A DNA stretch of 64,000 nt from assembly GCA_000442125.1 (NCBI GenBank), contig KE546981.1:682001-746000 (forward strand), read 5' to 3'. This DNA is from Opeltia flavorubescens (taxonomy: Eukaryota > Ascomycota > Lecanoromycetes > Teloschistales > Teloschistaceae). Each line of letters opens with the position of its first letter. Position 1 is the first letter of the stretch. Shown one piece after another: positions 50,980-63,351 of this stretch. The translations under genes were made by a program, and so were the position numbers. The notes below the pieces were generated by a model. It saw only the letters and a list, made by a program, of their open reading frames with translations, did no database searches and was not told where the DNA came from.

Positions 50980-53774
50980 TCATTGTTTTCGATGCTCTGG
51001 ATGGCTGGCGAGTTGACTGAGGACATAATCTAAAACATACCCATTCTCGTCCGCCACCTTTGTTAAGTCTGTTTGGATAGCCCCAACCACTCTCTGCGCT
51101 ACTCTTAATTCTTGGGAGAGCGAAGTCATGTGATCCTTTAGGAATGGACCTTGTGTACTTAGCAAGCACTCGATCCAGCGTAAGTTTCTTTCTAAGTGTG
51201 GCGAGGCATCGGTGGTCTGCGCTACTAGACGAATCAGCCGTGCAAGGTAGACTGCCGGTAATTCATTGATTAGCCCACGGATTTCTGTGAGCGGTATGGC
51301 TTCGTAAACTCGTTTTAGTAGAAAGCTCTCGTTGAGGCGGAAACCCATGATAAGGGCGCGGAGATATTGCCGCTCCTTCAGACTCGTCAACGTGCTGGCA
51401 CGCGTAACATCAATGTCGAGATCGAAAGGATCGAAATGCCAAGTGTGATCGAGGGAGTAAACGAGTAAGCCTTCCGTTGATGCTGCGCAGAAAGCTCTAC
51501 CAGTCGGAGAAAATGCCACTGCTGTCACCCGGACCTCTGGCCGGACGCGTCTCGATGAGAAATCGCCACGTCTGGCACCCGGTAAGGTACTGTCATCAAC
51601 ACTCGGCGACTCAGCCTTTCCGATTAGAGAAATTGCCCGGCCCGCTTCTGTAAGCGTACTGCTATTAAGGTACTCCTGAGTCCCATCAAGAGACAAATTG
51701 ACGGAAACGGTGTATTTTTTCAAAAGACTGCCGGTGATAACATCATACAGGCATAGGTATTTGGAGTTACCACCAGCGATCATGCAACTGCCGTCCAAAC
51801 TATACGAAAGGCAGTTGAAATTCTTGCTCCCTGCGACATTCGCCGCCGTGCGTCGGTCACCCAATTTTCGGACCCCAGAGATGTCTCGGCGGGTGTCCAG
51901 GCCGGTAGATTGAGTCGCTTCGGCTATTGACCAAAAGGTCAACTGTCCGTCCAGCGTGGAAACGGCAACTTGCTTCGAGTCTGGCCGGATTAAGACGGCT
52001 GTGATATCCGATTGTAGGTGTAATGCCTCACTTGATTGAGTTCGATCGAATATGTTCCAGACACGCACTGTATGATCCCAGCTGCCGCTAACAAGAATGC
52101 CCCCAGCAGGAGCGAAATCTAATGACGAAACAGGGCCCTCGTGGCCTGCCAGTTGGTCTAGAAGCTGTCCTGTCTGCACGGACCAAACGTGAACATTGGA
52201 AGAATCACTCGATCCCGCACAAACGACATCGCCGCTGGGGTCCACAGCCAGGGAAGTAAAGGACAAGCGTGTTGGTGCACTAAAGGTTCGAAAGTTACGA
52301 TATCTGATCAAATCCCAAGCGCGTACAGAGCCATCAAGGCTTGCTGTAAACAAAACATTTCCTTTCTGCGAAAATCTGCATGCCGTCACGCCACTAGAGT
52401 GTTCCGTGAAAGTGACGATACAGAAACCGGACTGGACATCCCAAACTTTGACTTTTCCGTCATCCGCTGCCGTAACGACACGATTTCCTTCGGGGGAGTA
52501 AACCAAATCATTTATCGCATCGAAGTGCCCTTGCTGCTTTAGTATGTAGGATTCAGATTGCCATTCCCATACAAGCAATTGCCCAAGCTTCGCAGCTCCC
52601 AGGGCAAGCCAATCTCCCGATTGATTGATGGCGATGTCATCGATTCCTTGCTGCGAGAGACTACGCCTACATCAGACGTAGCTCCGAAAACGTTGGTGAT
52701 CTGACAAACCTTAAAGTATGAATCATATTAAAGTCTGGGAGCTCGTATAAAGCAAAGAGGCCATTCGAAAACCCGGAAATAAACATATTGGAGGGAGGAT
52801 GGTATGTTGCGCACGCTACCTTCGTATTTTTCTGATTGAAATAATGCTTTCGAGCGATCCTCCATCTTGCTGGTGTGTTTCCATTACCATCATCATCTTG
52901 TTCAGGGATGCCGGCTGGTGATGAGATATACCGCCATTCGAACAGGGCGCCATCTTGGCTGACAGTAATTATCTGGCGACCGGTTAGGCATGTCTGGAGA
53001 GTTTAGGATAGCCAACCCACCGCTTCCTGATCGGCCGAGAACCATGCCCCAATGACTGCCTCTTTGTGGCCTCCCAGGGTCGTTGGCGTAAAGTCCTCCT
53101 GTGGGCTCACGCTCCAGATACGCACCGTAAGATCTCTGGCAGAACTTAGAAAGAATCTAGTATCGTTGGACCATTGCAAGCATGATATCACATCGTGATG
53201 TCCTGCATGCACTCGATGCCGCGCAAACGGGGAGAAATCAAGTCCATCGACCGAGGTAGAATTGGGACTTGAGGGAATGTGCCACACTTCGACTTGGCGA
53301 TCGACACCTGCAGCGAAATACCTGCCGGAGGGAGAGATTGCTAGGGCGGTGATAGGTGCTTTTAATGAGAAGTGATATAGAGAAAGCTGGTGGGGCAAGT
53401 ACGTGAGGATTGCTCGTCCATCCTCATCTACAGAGAGCAGCAACTTCCCATCAGACGTCAAGGCGAGACGCGAGATATTCCGTCGATGAGAGAACGGTAA
53501 AGTGTGAGATGAATTTCTACAATTTATGAGTAGCTGGAAGGTGAATTGATGATTGGAGTAATGACGAGCAACGTATAATAAAGCCTACCGAGATAGATTG
53601 AAAATACTGACACGATTTCCTACTGGGGACAACAACGAATTGCCATCTGGTGTGAAGACTAAGTTGCCCTTGCAATACACAGTCCCGAGAAGATTGGAAA
53701 ACTAGAATGGGTTAACGACTTGACGGGGCTTTTTCATGGCTGCAAGTGGCGCACACCTTAAAATCCGTCTTCAT
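50980..53774 (-). CDS. PWP2: Periodic tryptophan protein 2 (UtpB complex, U3 snoRNP)
   Basis: A scaffold WD40 protein of the small-subunit processome (UtpB), needed for early pre-18S rRNA cleavages in the nucleolus. Five exons on the minus strand: 53757-53774, 53589-53701, 53021-53516, 52710-52972 and 50980-52660. Introns are 55, 72, 48 and 49 nt, all GT-AG and in phase. The product is 856 residues, the usual size. It starts MKTDFK/FSNLLGTVY as in the family, has two WD40 propellers (for example LLLSVDEDGRAIL, QLLVWEWQSESYILKQQGH, GSWDHTVRVWNI) and a C-terminal Utp12 domain from about residue 706 to 850. The first exon is only six codons long. It converges with PRP45 across 200 bp and diverges from the septin gene. 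Confidence 0.95.
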
Positions 53775-54155
53775 CACGCGTCAAAAGAGAAGATAATGTC
53801 AAGTCGAACTAAAAAGCGCCAATACAGGGTTGTCACTATGTACATGTACGGAATATCGTATTCCGATATGGTCTTCGAAATTATAGACGGGGATTATTGA
53901 CCCTCGGACGTCTTATAGCGGGTCGAATTACTGTGGAGACGTTCACCATTCCTTCTAAGTACTAGCGCAATCGAACCCCCTTTACTGCTGTTGATGCCAA
54001 CATGATATCTATGGTCGTCGAAATCTGGTGATCAGCTGCGCAGTAAGGTTGACATAAGCTCTATCGAAGATTCTCGGAGATCCTCTCCGTTCTCCTCCAA
54101 TCTTCAAGCCGCGTAAAAATCAACCTAAATCGTTGCACTCCAATCGAATAACAAC
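53775..54155. promoter_or_regulatory. Divergent promoter region PWP2 / CDC12
   Basis: A 381-bp spacer between the two start codons. No conserved motif stands out. It must hold both promoters. Confidence 0.5.
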
Positions 54156-55668
54156 ATGGCTGCGGTTTCTGAGGCAGCATCCCCAATTGGGATTGCAAAT
54201 GTAAGGGAGGAACTCCAATTGATACACTTGGCTGTATACGCAGTATGCTCAATTTGCACATAGCTTCCAAACCAACGGTATAAATCCCACGAAGGCCAGT
54301 CAGCGGGCCGTGCAAAGACATTGGTTGATTTTAACCTTCAGACACAAAATCGTTGCAAAACGAGGCGCCGCTTTTACAATAATGGTAGAGATGTATTTCG
54401 GTCCCATAGGAAGGCGATCAGGTCATTGACACAGTACCAGGTTGCAGGCGAATCCGGACTCGGCAAGACGACTTTTATCAACACTCTCTTTTCGACGACA
54501 ATTAAGAATTATGCTGACCACCGGCGCCGTCATGCCAAGCAAGTCGACAAGACTGTTGAAATTGAGATAACAAAAGCCGAATTGGAGGAGAAGTTCTTCA
54601 AAGGTACCATGCGACCGGGCTCTTCTATCTAAGGACTATCCTTAGTCCCGTGTCTGACGCGCTTCTAGTCCGCTTGACAGTAATTGATACCCCTGGGTTC
54701 GGCGACTACGTGAACAATCGCGATTCGTGGATGCCCATAATCGAATTTCTCGACGATCAGCACGAATCTTACATGCTCCAAGAGCAGCAACCGCGGCGAG
54801 TGGATAAGATAGATCTCCGTGTCCATGCGTGTCTTTACTTCATCAGACCCACCGGGCACACCTTGAAACCTTTGGATATTGAAGTGATGAAACGTCTGAG
54901 TTCAAGGGTGAATCTCATTCCTGTGGTCGCAAAGGCGGACACCCTCAGTCCGGCCGATCTTGCTCGCTTCAAGCATAGGGTGCCTTTACCTGATGGTCTT
55001 ATCCTGGTTGAGAGCTGGCTGACATTGGTAGATTCGAACGGTGATTGACGCCCAGGGCATCCGTATTTATCAACCCCCATTGGAGGAAGATGATGAAGGT
55101 GCTGCTCAGCATGCAAAGAGTCTGATATCTGCTATGCCGTTTGCTGTCATCGGGTCGGAAAAGGACGTTAAGACATCGGACGGAAAGGTACTGAAGGGCC
55201 GTCAGTATGCTTGGGGCGTAGCAGAGGTCGAGAACGAGGACCACTGTGATTTCAAAAAACTACGGTCCACACTAATTCGGACCCATATGCTGGATTTAAT
55301 CCATACGACTGAGGAGATGCATTACGAGGCATATCGAGCGCAACAAATGGAGACTCGCAAATTTGGTGAAGCTCGACCGAAGAAATTGGACAATCCCAAA
55401 TTCAAGGAAGAAGAGGAGAGCTTGCGAAAGCGTTTCACGGAGCAGGTCAAGATAGAAGAGAATCGGTTCCGGCAATGGGAGCAGAAACTGATATCCGAAC
55501 GCGATCGTTTAAACAAGGATCTGGAAAGCACGCATGCTGCGTAAGTACACCAAGTGCAACCCAATTTACATGGTCGATTAACTTATCACTTGGAACAGCA
55601 TCAAAAACCTCGAACAGGAGCTCGAGCAGATGCAGGGTAGTGTGCAAAGAAGCCACGGACGTCGCTGA
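54156..55668 (+). CDS. CDC12: Septin, Cdc12/AspC class
   Basis: A GTP-binding septin that assembles into hetero-oligomeric filaments at septa and hyphal tips. Seven exons: 54156-54200, 54264-54277, 54342-54384, 54441-54603, 54669-54979, 55032-55540 and 55599-55668, giving 384 residues in continuous frame. G1 P-loop GESGLGKT is at residues 37-44, DTPG at 95-98, AKAD at 176-179 and the septin unique element WGVAEVENEDHCDFKKLR downstream. A C-terminal coiled coil (KFKEEEESLRKRF to LEQELEQMQ) ends SHGRR. Start MAAVSEAASPIGIANLPNQR and the last exon match the AspC class. The second exon is only 14 nt. Introns are 52-65 nt. Confidence 0.95.
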
Positions 55669-55932
55669 AGAGATAGATGTGGAGCCTTCCTTCGACCCGG
55701 GTTTGCACAATGTATCTTGATCAAAGGCTGTTTTTCGGTGTATCAGAAGATTCTATCTGGCGTTTTCCATCTCGGGAGAAAAAGCAGGTGCACTGTGCTT
55801 AGTAGTAGAAATCTCAATTGACCTATGCTCTTAATGCTTGCTAGACAAAGATCGTTGTATAACGCTCCGCTAGTGATCGTTTGCAAGTACAATATTGTGC
55901 GTCCCTTCTACCCAACCCAAGCGCCGTAGCAT

Positions 55933-57286
55933 ATGCAGAGTCCAACGAACTTCAAGCTTAAGGTTTCTCTTTTTTCAATCACGCGCCTGCCACCTTTTCC
56001 AAAAGTCACGGACCCAAGGTTTGCCATGTAATGATAATCCCCAGTAGGCATGTGGCAACGCTTAGTGGTCATGGAGGTCATCGGCCGTTTAAAAAAAATA
56101 ATCGGGACACATAGGCTGATCACGGTGCAGGTGCAATCCACTGTGTACGGTATAGCTCTGGCTTGGGCCAATATGTATGAGGATCCCAGCCTCCGAAGTC
56201 CTTCGGTACTGGCCTTACTGACAAACATCAAGATTCTAAGCGGCTCGTCCGACCGATCAATCCGGCTATACAATCCCGCAAAAGCATGCCTTTCCGCGCC
56301 CGGTTCTGGCCTTGTTCAGACCTACTCTGCCCACGGATACGAAGTCTTGGATATCTCCGTGACCGAAGACAATGCTCGGTTCGCAAGTGTGGGTGGGGAC
56401 AAACAAGTATTCCTCTGGGATGTTGCAACCGCACGGACACTGAGACGATGGGCGGGCCACTTTGGAAGGGTGAACTGTGTGGATTTTGGGGGTGAGGAAG
56501 GAAGCGTTGTTGCCAGTGGTATGTCCTACAGCTACGACCATGTAGAAGGCAGCAATTCATGCGTAGGACTAGGCACAGCAAGTATCAAGAAGACACGACT
56601 GATTCGTGATTCGTTCTCTAGGTAGCTTTGATGCAACTGTGCGCCTTTGGGACTGCAAGAGCCAGTCAACCAAGCCCATACAGGTGTTCGAGGATAGCAA
56701 GGACAGCGTCAGTAGCTTACACGTCCTCGGCCATGAAATCGTCACAGGCAGCGTGGACGGGAAGCTGAGGCTTTATGACCTGAGGATGGGGATGATGTAC
56801 GTCGACACTGTCGGTCGTAAGCAGCCCTTTATCCAATTCCCTTCGCTCAACATATGTACTGAATTGACATCCAACCAGATTCGATAACCTCTGTCCGGCA
56901 AACGAGTGATGGCAACGCTATTCTGGTTTCTACGCTCGACTCTACCATTCGACTTATGGATAAAAGCAACGGCCAGATGCTGCAGAATTATAAAGGTCAC
57001 TTCAATAAAGAATACCGAATCCGGTCCTGTCTGGGGTTCGGAGATACCGTAGTAATCAGCGGCAGCGAAGATGGGAAGATATATATTTGGGATGTTTTGG
57101 AGGGTAGAGTCATGGACACTCTTCTGGCTCACAATGGTAAAGTACCCAGTGCTGTGACTTGCAATAGCGTTCGGAAGGAATGGGCAAGCGCAGGTGCGGA
57201 TGGTATGGCACAAATTCCTCGCATGCTTTGAGGGTGGCAACTAAATGGGTGCAGGAACCGTAAAAATATGGGGTACACCAATATAG
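55933..57286 (+). CDS. WD40 repeat protein, WDR83/MORG1-like
   Basis: Homologues scaffold MAP-kinase modules and also copurify with spliceosomes; the fungal role is not settled. Exons 56048-56076, 56131-56174, 56233-56518, 56622-56813, 56879-57202 and 57255-57286 are well supported. They join HVATLSGHGG, AIHCVRYSSGLGQY, ILSGSSDRSIRLYNP, SFDATVRLWD, DSITSVRQTSDGNA and GTVKIWGTPI-stop. They make a seven-bladed propeller with the family marker DLRMG. Introns are 52-103 nt. The first exon is uncertain: ATG 55933 to 56018 keeps frame only through a 29-nt intron (56019-56047), unusually short. With it the protein has 330 residues, the family size. It follows the septin gene on the same strand. Confidence 0.85.
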
Positions 57287-57531
57287 GACTGAGCAGAGAC
57301 ATTTCAGCATATCGACCATAGCTCGCGGTCGAGTTGCTTCAATATGGAAAAGCAAGCCTGGAAATACGAGGATTCTGGACGCGGAATGATAAACGTGAGA
57401 TGAGCGTATCATCTGAATGTACAAGTGCCCTTCCTCCTCTCTGCATGCTGGATTCAAGTAAGCAATGAAACAGATTATGCGGCTTTTGACATGATCAGAG
57501 GACTTTGTTTTGGTCGCAGACACCGGAAGGT

Positions 57532-58761
57532 TTACGATAAGCTTTCACGTTTACCAATATCTTCTATACGTAAGGCTTCTACGGCCTGTTTCAAGTCCTT
57601 TTCTTCCACCATGACAGTGCCGGTACGAGCCGTTGATAAATAGGACATCTCGATTGCATTCATAAGAGCACCATTATCGCTGCGCCCACAAAGTCGATCT
57701 GCAACACCGCAGATGATGCCCGTAGCTTCTAGGGGAAGCGGTCCCAAGTCCAGCATGATAGGCACCAAAAAATCTTCCTTGTTCCCAAGGAGCACACTTT
57801 CGGAGTCAAAATTAGCGACGAGTTTTCTGTCTATGAGTAACGATGCCGGCTCAGAGGAAGTTAATGTCAAGCTAAGGAAACGTGGTTGGTAGACAAAACA
57901 CTTGGTCAGCCCCACCTGCAGTGCCATCTCATCAGCTGTAAAACTGCTTGGAAGGTCACGGCGACCGGCACACTGGAGGAGGCGGATATCGGTATCCACT
58001 TGGGGAATTATCTCGCGCCGCTTCAGGAGAGCAAAAGTACGAGCTTGTAGCTCACTGACCGTAACTGGTGGGGGAGTTGGTGGCGACATGGTTCCGAACG
58101 ATGAGGTTGATGACTTGTTTCGATCGTGGCGAGCGGCTGGATTGACGTACGCCTCTGCCGTCTGCTCGAATTGGAAGCCACGGTCTTCAAGAGCCCGGAT
58201 GACCTGTCCCTTCGATTTGGCAGGGACCAGAATGTAATCTGAAAAGTACGTGGTGAAGAAGAATATGGAGCTGTGAGACTTAGAGCACGCTAATACTGTG
58301 GACAAAGCACTCGACGGACTTACATGCCTGCAAGAGCCAGAGGACTCGTCAACTCTAATACACGCTTCCCAGCTTCTAAACCCTCTCCTTCAACCGACAT
58401 GATCACAAAATCTTCTGGCGACACCAGCGCGCCATCGCTCTTAGTAGCCTCGGAAACCTCCGCTGAGCTCTTAGAGGCAGGAAAGAGTTCTTGCGCCAAC
58501 GCTTTTGTACAGACGATGGAGCATTCAATAGGAGTGATAGAAACATTCAAGAAGGGATATTGATTCGCCCAAGAAGTGCTAGGTTCCTGCGGTTGTCCAG
58601 ATATCTTGATGTCTCCAGGTGACCGGTGAACTGGGAAGATTAGTTTCAGGATCGATTGCAGATATGATTGGTATTGATGCAGAGGGATATGAATCAGGCT
58701 TAAACGGGCATCCTACACCAACGATTAATGGGTTAATACCAGCCTAATCAACTACTGTCAT
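57532..58761 (-). CDS. ACT_7-domain protein (CASTOR/GATSL-like fold)
   Basis: Exons 58756-58761 (start ATG-ACA, tentative), 58324-58712 and 57532-58270 give 377 residues. The 53-nt second intron is clear (GTAAGT...CACAG) and joins LALAG to ISIFFFTTYFSDYILVP. The 43-nt first intron is short and the two-codon first exon rests only on frame and on the family-like DARLSLIHIPL beginning. Paired ACT-like segments occur at about residues 3-35 with 108-165, and again in the C-terminal half, reminiscent of the amino-acid-sensing CASTOR proteins. Ligand and function in fungi are not known to me. A proline/serine linker (SPPTPPPVTVSEL) separates the halves. It converges with the WD40 gene. Confidence 0.75.
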
Positions 58762-60594
58762 TCTGCCAAGGGCTCCTCGCGTCTAAGGCCAATATATGGA
58801 GCACTCTTGCACGAGATTTCTTGCCGGAGTCAACTCACAACGAAGTGGATCTGGGCCGACATGAGAACCGATGACTGCTGCTCCATAATAAGACAAATCA
58901 GCCTACGATGGATTGATGAATGTAAGCCTTGTATGAAGGCTGAATGACGAATACTGAAGATATGCACAAAATATTCGATGTTTAAAGATTACTGATGTAG
59001 AGCACATGGAAACATCGAAGCAAGACACATGGGAAAAGGTTGGATACCGGAGAGGTCTCGCGGCGTGCCTTTGATGGAATGCCATGCCAGCAAGACAATT
59101 TAAATGAGAGGAACGGGGGTTGTCGGCGGTTCCGTAACGAATCACAATAAACGCAAGGAACTTTTACAGCAAAGAAAGGTTTGGGGCGCAAAGGTCACGT
59201 AGCAATTTGACTCGAGAGCAAGTTATGCGGCACAATGTCTCGCAGGATTCAGAGCCCACGATAGAACATAGAAGCAGTCACCTGGCAGCGTCCGGGTGAA
59301 GAGACCGAACAAAGCAAACGGGTGCCAATGAAAGGTGCAAGAAGATCAGACGGCTCACCTGCGGGAAAGGCTATAGCGAGCGATGTCTGTGCTCAGCATT
59401 GAAGCAGTCCAAGAATCGAGCCTTGGCGTTGAAGGAGTAGTGATGCACGTTCAAGTTGGCTGCGGTATGCAGGTGTCGGCGAAGCGTGGGGTAAAGGGTG
59501 GGTGGGGAGTGAGAGTTATGACTCGGAGTAACTTTGATGTACGTGGATTATGTCAATGGCGCTGCAGTTGTTGTAAAGCGAGAACTGGTAGTTTTCGATA
59601 CGCCCTGATTGAAGTTCATTGATCGATTTGATTGGATGATGGGCTCGATCCTGTAAGACCACACGAGATGTTAAGAGGGTGAAAGACGAGTATGGTCTCT
59701 TAGCTAGGCGGTAGGAATGATTGCGGAGTTTAATGGCTGTCGTTCTGGTGCAGGAACAGCAGCAAGTCTTGAGCATGAAGCAGGCCTAGCGGTCCATGTG
59801 ATCGGAGGAGCAAATTCACTTGCCTGGTTATAGCATCGATATCCGCTCAATCACCGATAGATTAGTGTTGGAGCTAGACCCGGCGTCGGCCAGCAATCAG
59901 ATGAAATGCCTTATCCCATAGCAAAGGGCTATGGATCGAAGCTAGGATGAGAGCTGACAAAACGAAGACTTCTTTGGAAAACTGTGACCTGATATGCTGG
60001 ATGAACAAATGCAATAATTGCTTTCTGTTATATGTCGATGAACAGCATTTCTCATTCTGCTCTATGTTATCACGTGCATGTCCACATGCTTCGTTGGTGC
60101 AGACTCAGCATACGCTGGGCAGCAAAAGAATCGACGGAGGCGCCAAGAACAATAATGTCAACTGATACGATATCGAAACTCCCAACTTTGTTGCGGAGCA
60201 AAGTGCAATCCATCTCGAAGTCAATGGAGGGCCGGCCACCTCATGCTCGACTAGCCTTGGGCTTATGCACGTCCCCCTCCTCTGCCCGTCCGTGTGCCTT
60301 TTCCCCCTCGCCCCCCACACTTCAGGCACCCGAGATGCATGTCATGCATCTTACTGCTTCAGGTTTTTCCCCATATTCTCCCATGGCTGCCGAATCAGGG
60401 TCCAATATGCAGGTCAGGCATTCTCGCCCCACCCTTTTCTGGGAGTCCGATTTCAACCTTTGTGGGGTGCCCGCACGAACAACTCGAATGTTCAGGCACC
60501 AATTGGATGTCGATTCAGCGTCGACGTCGATAGCTATCCGTCCAAATGGTGTTCTTTCCATTGGCTGAGGGATCTAGCTAGCGAAGTTGTATAA
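58762..60594. other. 1.8-kb intergenic region, no gene recognised
   Basis: Composition is normal and both flanking genes are on the minus strand, so it holds the upstream region of the ACT gene and the 3' flank of the CID gene. Several unrelated short frames exist, the longest 178 codons at 60032-60568 on the plus strand, with no family resemblance. A CACGTG E-box-like site lies near 60071. No RNA gene was recognised. Confidence 0.5.
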
Positions 60595-62360
60595 TCAACG
60601 GCCGGGATATCTTCGTCCTTGGCTGGCTGCCGCGCCGTTTGATTCATTCCATGGCTGGTTTACGCGACTGGTAGGATTGCCGATATTTCCCTGATATCCT
60701 TGATTTACGGCCTGGTCGAAATGTTGCCCATAAGATGCGCTCGCTGGTGTTACATTTCGGTTGAAATTAGGTGGCACCGGTGGTGGTGGCGGCGGCGGCG
60801 GCCAGAGGCCTTGATAGTTTGGAGGCGGCGGTGGAGGGACCGGTATGTGGCCAGGACCGAAGAAGCCTTGATGGAGGAAAGGTGGGACGGGGGACGTAGT
60901 TTGTAAATTTCCACCGCTTGGTATGGTTGCAGTTGAATTGTTCTCGTTACCTGCCTGAGGATCTTCTCGTACTCCAACATCAGGTGGCGAGTAAGATCCA
61001 GTCCTTGATCGCAGAGAATCGGACCGGCCACGTGAATTCGTTCCCGGGTTGTAGCTTCGACTGGACTGCTGTAGTTTGGGCCGATTCCTTGATCCTGAGT
61101 CCGAATCACTGCGTCGTCTTCGTGTGCGACGTGCCGCTTGTCCACTGGAGGAAGTGCGTGACGCTGCCCTCGAATGTGATCGACTTCCGCTGCTCTCCGA
61201 ATAGCTGTAGCGGCGCTTCCTACGAGGACTTTGGCCTATCCGATGATGCTGAAGAAGAGAACCGGGGCTGGGATCCCTGAGGTCGCGCAGCTTCATCCTT
61301 TTGCAGAATGCCTCAGACCATCCATAGTACCCTTCACCATTCGAACCAGCTTCACAGGTATCATAGCGTAATATCGGTTGTCCTAGCTCATCAATATCCC
61401 ATTTTTCCTTGTCATTCTCGGGCCGGGCTGTCTCGTAGATGGCCCGAGCGTCATGAAGAAAGGCTCTTACTACATGTATCAACCCGTCATCTGCTGGACC
61501 TGCACGTAACGCCACGGGTTTCACTGCCTGTGGGTTGATGGGAGATAACGAATTTGGTACGATAAATGGCATCAGGTTACCGGCAGGTAGATCATAGAAC
61601 GGAGTCGAGATATCTCCGTGGACGGACGGCATTATGTACGGGGCGTCTTTGCGGTCTTCGCTTGTCAACGCGCACTCCGCAGATTCCGATCCTTCCATAA
61701 GAGCGACATTTTGCGCAAATGCATCACTGCGATTGAACGCCTTTGCGACGGTCTCTCGTAATGCTGCGATATATGAGGAAGGATAGTATTCGTGCTCGCT
61801 CCAAATGTCGATTAGGTCTTCAAGCTTCCGAAAGTGCCGTGAATACTTTAGTGAGTTGTATGCTGACGCTTGTGCTACTAATTGTGTGATATAAGTCTCG
61901 AGTATTTCGATAAATGCAGCCGTGTCTACGACAGTGGCGTCGTGAAATTTGGAATGATGAAGGATATCATGTAGTAGATACAAGATGTTAAGCTGCCGCT
62001 GCCGGCATGAAATGATTACTCTTCTAGCTTGACCGGAGTCACTGGTGCTTGGGCTTGTGGCAAGAGACGCGGACAAGGCGACAAGATACTTTCCGAATGC
62101 ACCAGTCCTGATAGTCGAAGGGCCAATATGTTTGAGGACCCAATCCTTACAATGCTATTGTCTCTTGTATTCAGCCATGTCATCGCTATTTCGAAACTTG
62201 ACCATCAAACCTGAATATTGGCCGCTGAGCACTGTAGTAATAAAACATCCAACAGATTTTGAAACTGGGCGATGTCTGTCCTTGATAATGAGCCGGGCTC
62301 TGGTCGGATGAGACTGGCAGCGAGAGAAGCCTTGGCGATTGCGACGGAGTGTGCTGCCAT
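60595..62360 (-). CDS. CID-domain, SR-rich pre-mRNA processing protein (CHERP-like)
   Basis: Two exons, 62211-62360 and 60595-62154, with a 56-nt intron, give 569 residues. The start MAAHSVAIAKASLAAS and the join SAANIQ/HCKDWVLKHIGPSTIR complete an N-terminal CID/RPR domain (about residues 1-160, including LNILYLLHDILHH and LIDIWSEHEYY). This fold binds the RNA polymerase II C-terminal tail. A Ser/Arg-rich block (RRKRRYSYSESSGSRSHSR) and a long proline run with Gly/Asn-rich tail follow. The order matches CHERP-type splicing factors rather than Pcf11 or Nrd1. Function in fungi is inferred from domain content. Confidence 0.85.
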
Positions 62361-63351
62361 ATTGACTTAGACAAGGGAGACCGGGTAGGAGCAAGTAAGA
62401 TCAACAAAATCTAAGCCGATAATATGATTCTCGGGAGAAAAGTCTCGTGCATAGGAGCACGCGTCTGTTTAGCGCAAGAGCGCTTGCTCAAATTCCATCC
62501 TCGTCATCACTTAGTAATCAATGTCCGATTGGGTTCGTCTTCAATTGCCTGTCTGATTGTTTTACCACAAGGTTTTCCCCTTCAAATTAGCTAAATTTTT
62601 CATTAATATAGCAAGCTACTCAACCTTTTTGTAAACTTCAACCTTCTTTGTTCTTCATCCTTCGTACAAACTTATCTTGCGTTTCTTCCGATCGAGGGAC
62701 CGCCGCCTCGGCCCACCTCTATCCCCCCCTGGTGTGCTAAATTGGTGAGTTGAATAAATTCAATTGTTCAGCAATGATAGACCAGCTAACGATCAGAAAT
62801 GAATCAGATTCGAGATTTTTTTGAATCATTCATTGTCAATCCAAACATTATTTCAACCGTGATAGAGTATTCCGATATCTGCTTCAATCTGCGAGCTCTA
62901 CGTTCTCTCGAACCACCGTGAGAGAGAAGTTCTTACAAGACGATATGCTATGAAGGAATCATCATGGAAGCACCAAAAGCAAGTTCCATCACAAGCAATA
63001 ACGACGCCAACAGTGATACGTTCCACTAGCCATTGTAGATCTTTCAAACCTTGTATTTCCTAAGTGCCTTATAAGAATTAATCTTGGCACTCTTTATCCA
63101 TACATCACTTGAAATTTCCGAAAGTAATCAAAGAGTGTGGAGAGGTGAGGTTGTGTGATATTTCTAGGTGTAACACTGCTCGACACTTTTTGCGCCGAGC
63201 TCCCTGGTCTTATGGCATTGCGGTAAAATTACATGAACAAAACATGCGACTACTTCCCTGGCTCTCATTCGCTTTCCGTATCGCTCACGTGCATTTATGG
63301 GTTGGCGCTTTAACTGCCTCTGCCTGCTTATATTAGGCGTGCTCGGCGGCT
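62361..63351. other. Intergenic region with a pyrimidine-rich promoter-like tract
   Basis: Between the start of the CID gene and the 3' end of the DUF4748-like gene. A C/T-rich stretch (about 62560-62735) resembles Pezizomycotina core promoters with transcription starts reading rightward, but no convincing ORF or RNA follows. A 5-bp hairpin CTCTC/GAGAG is near 62907. Nothing else seen. Confidence 0.4.

Noticed and set aside
57110-57523. 137-codon minus-strand frame over the WDR83-like 3' end
   Set aside because: Antisense shadow of a well-supported WD40 exon with no family features.
60032-60568. 178-codon plus-strand frame in the 58.8-60.6 kb gap
   Set aside because: Biased, low-complexity composition with no recognisable domain, overlapping frames on both strands and no splice support; not annotated as a gene.
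62560-63100. Possible snoRNA or snRNA in the CID/DUF4748 spacer
   Set aside because: Box-like fragments (TGATAGA, CTGA) are not placed as C/D pairs with terminal stems, and no U1/U2/U5/U6 signature was found.
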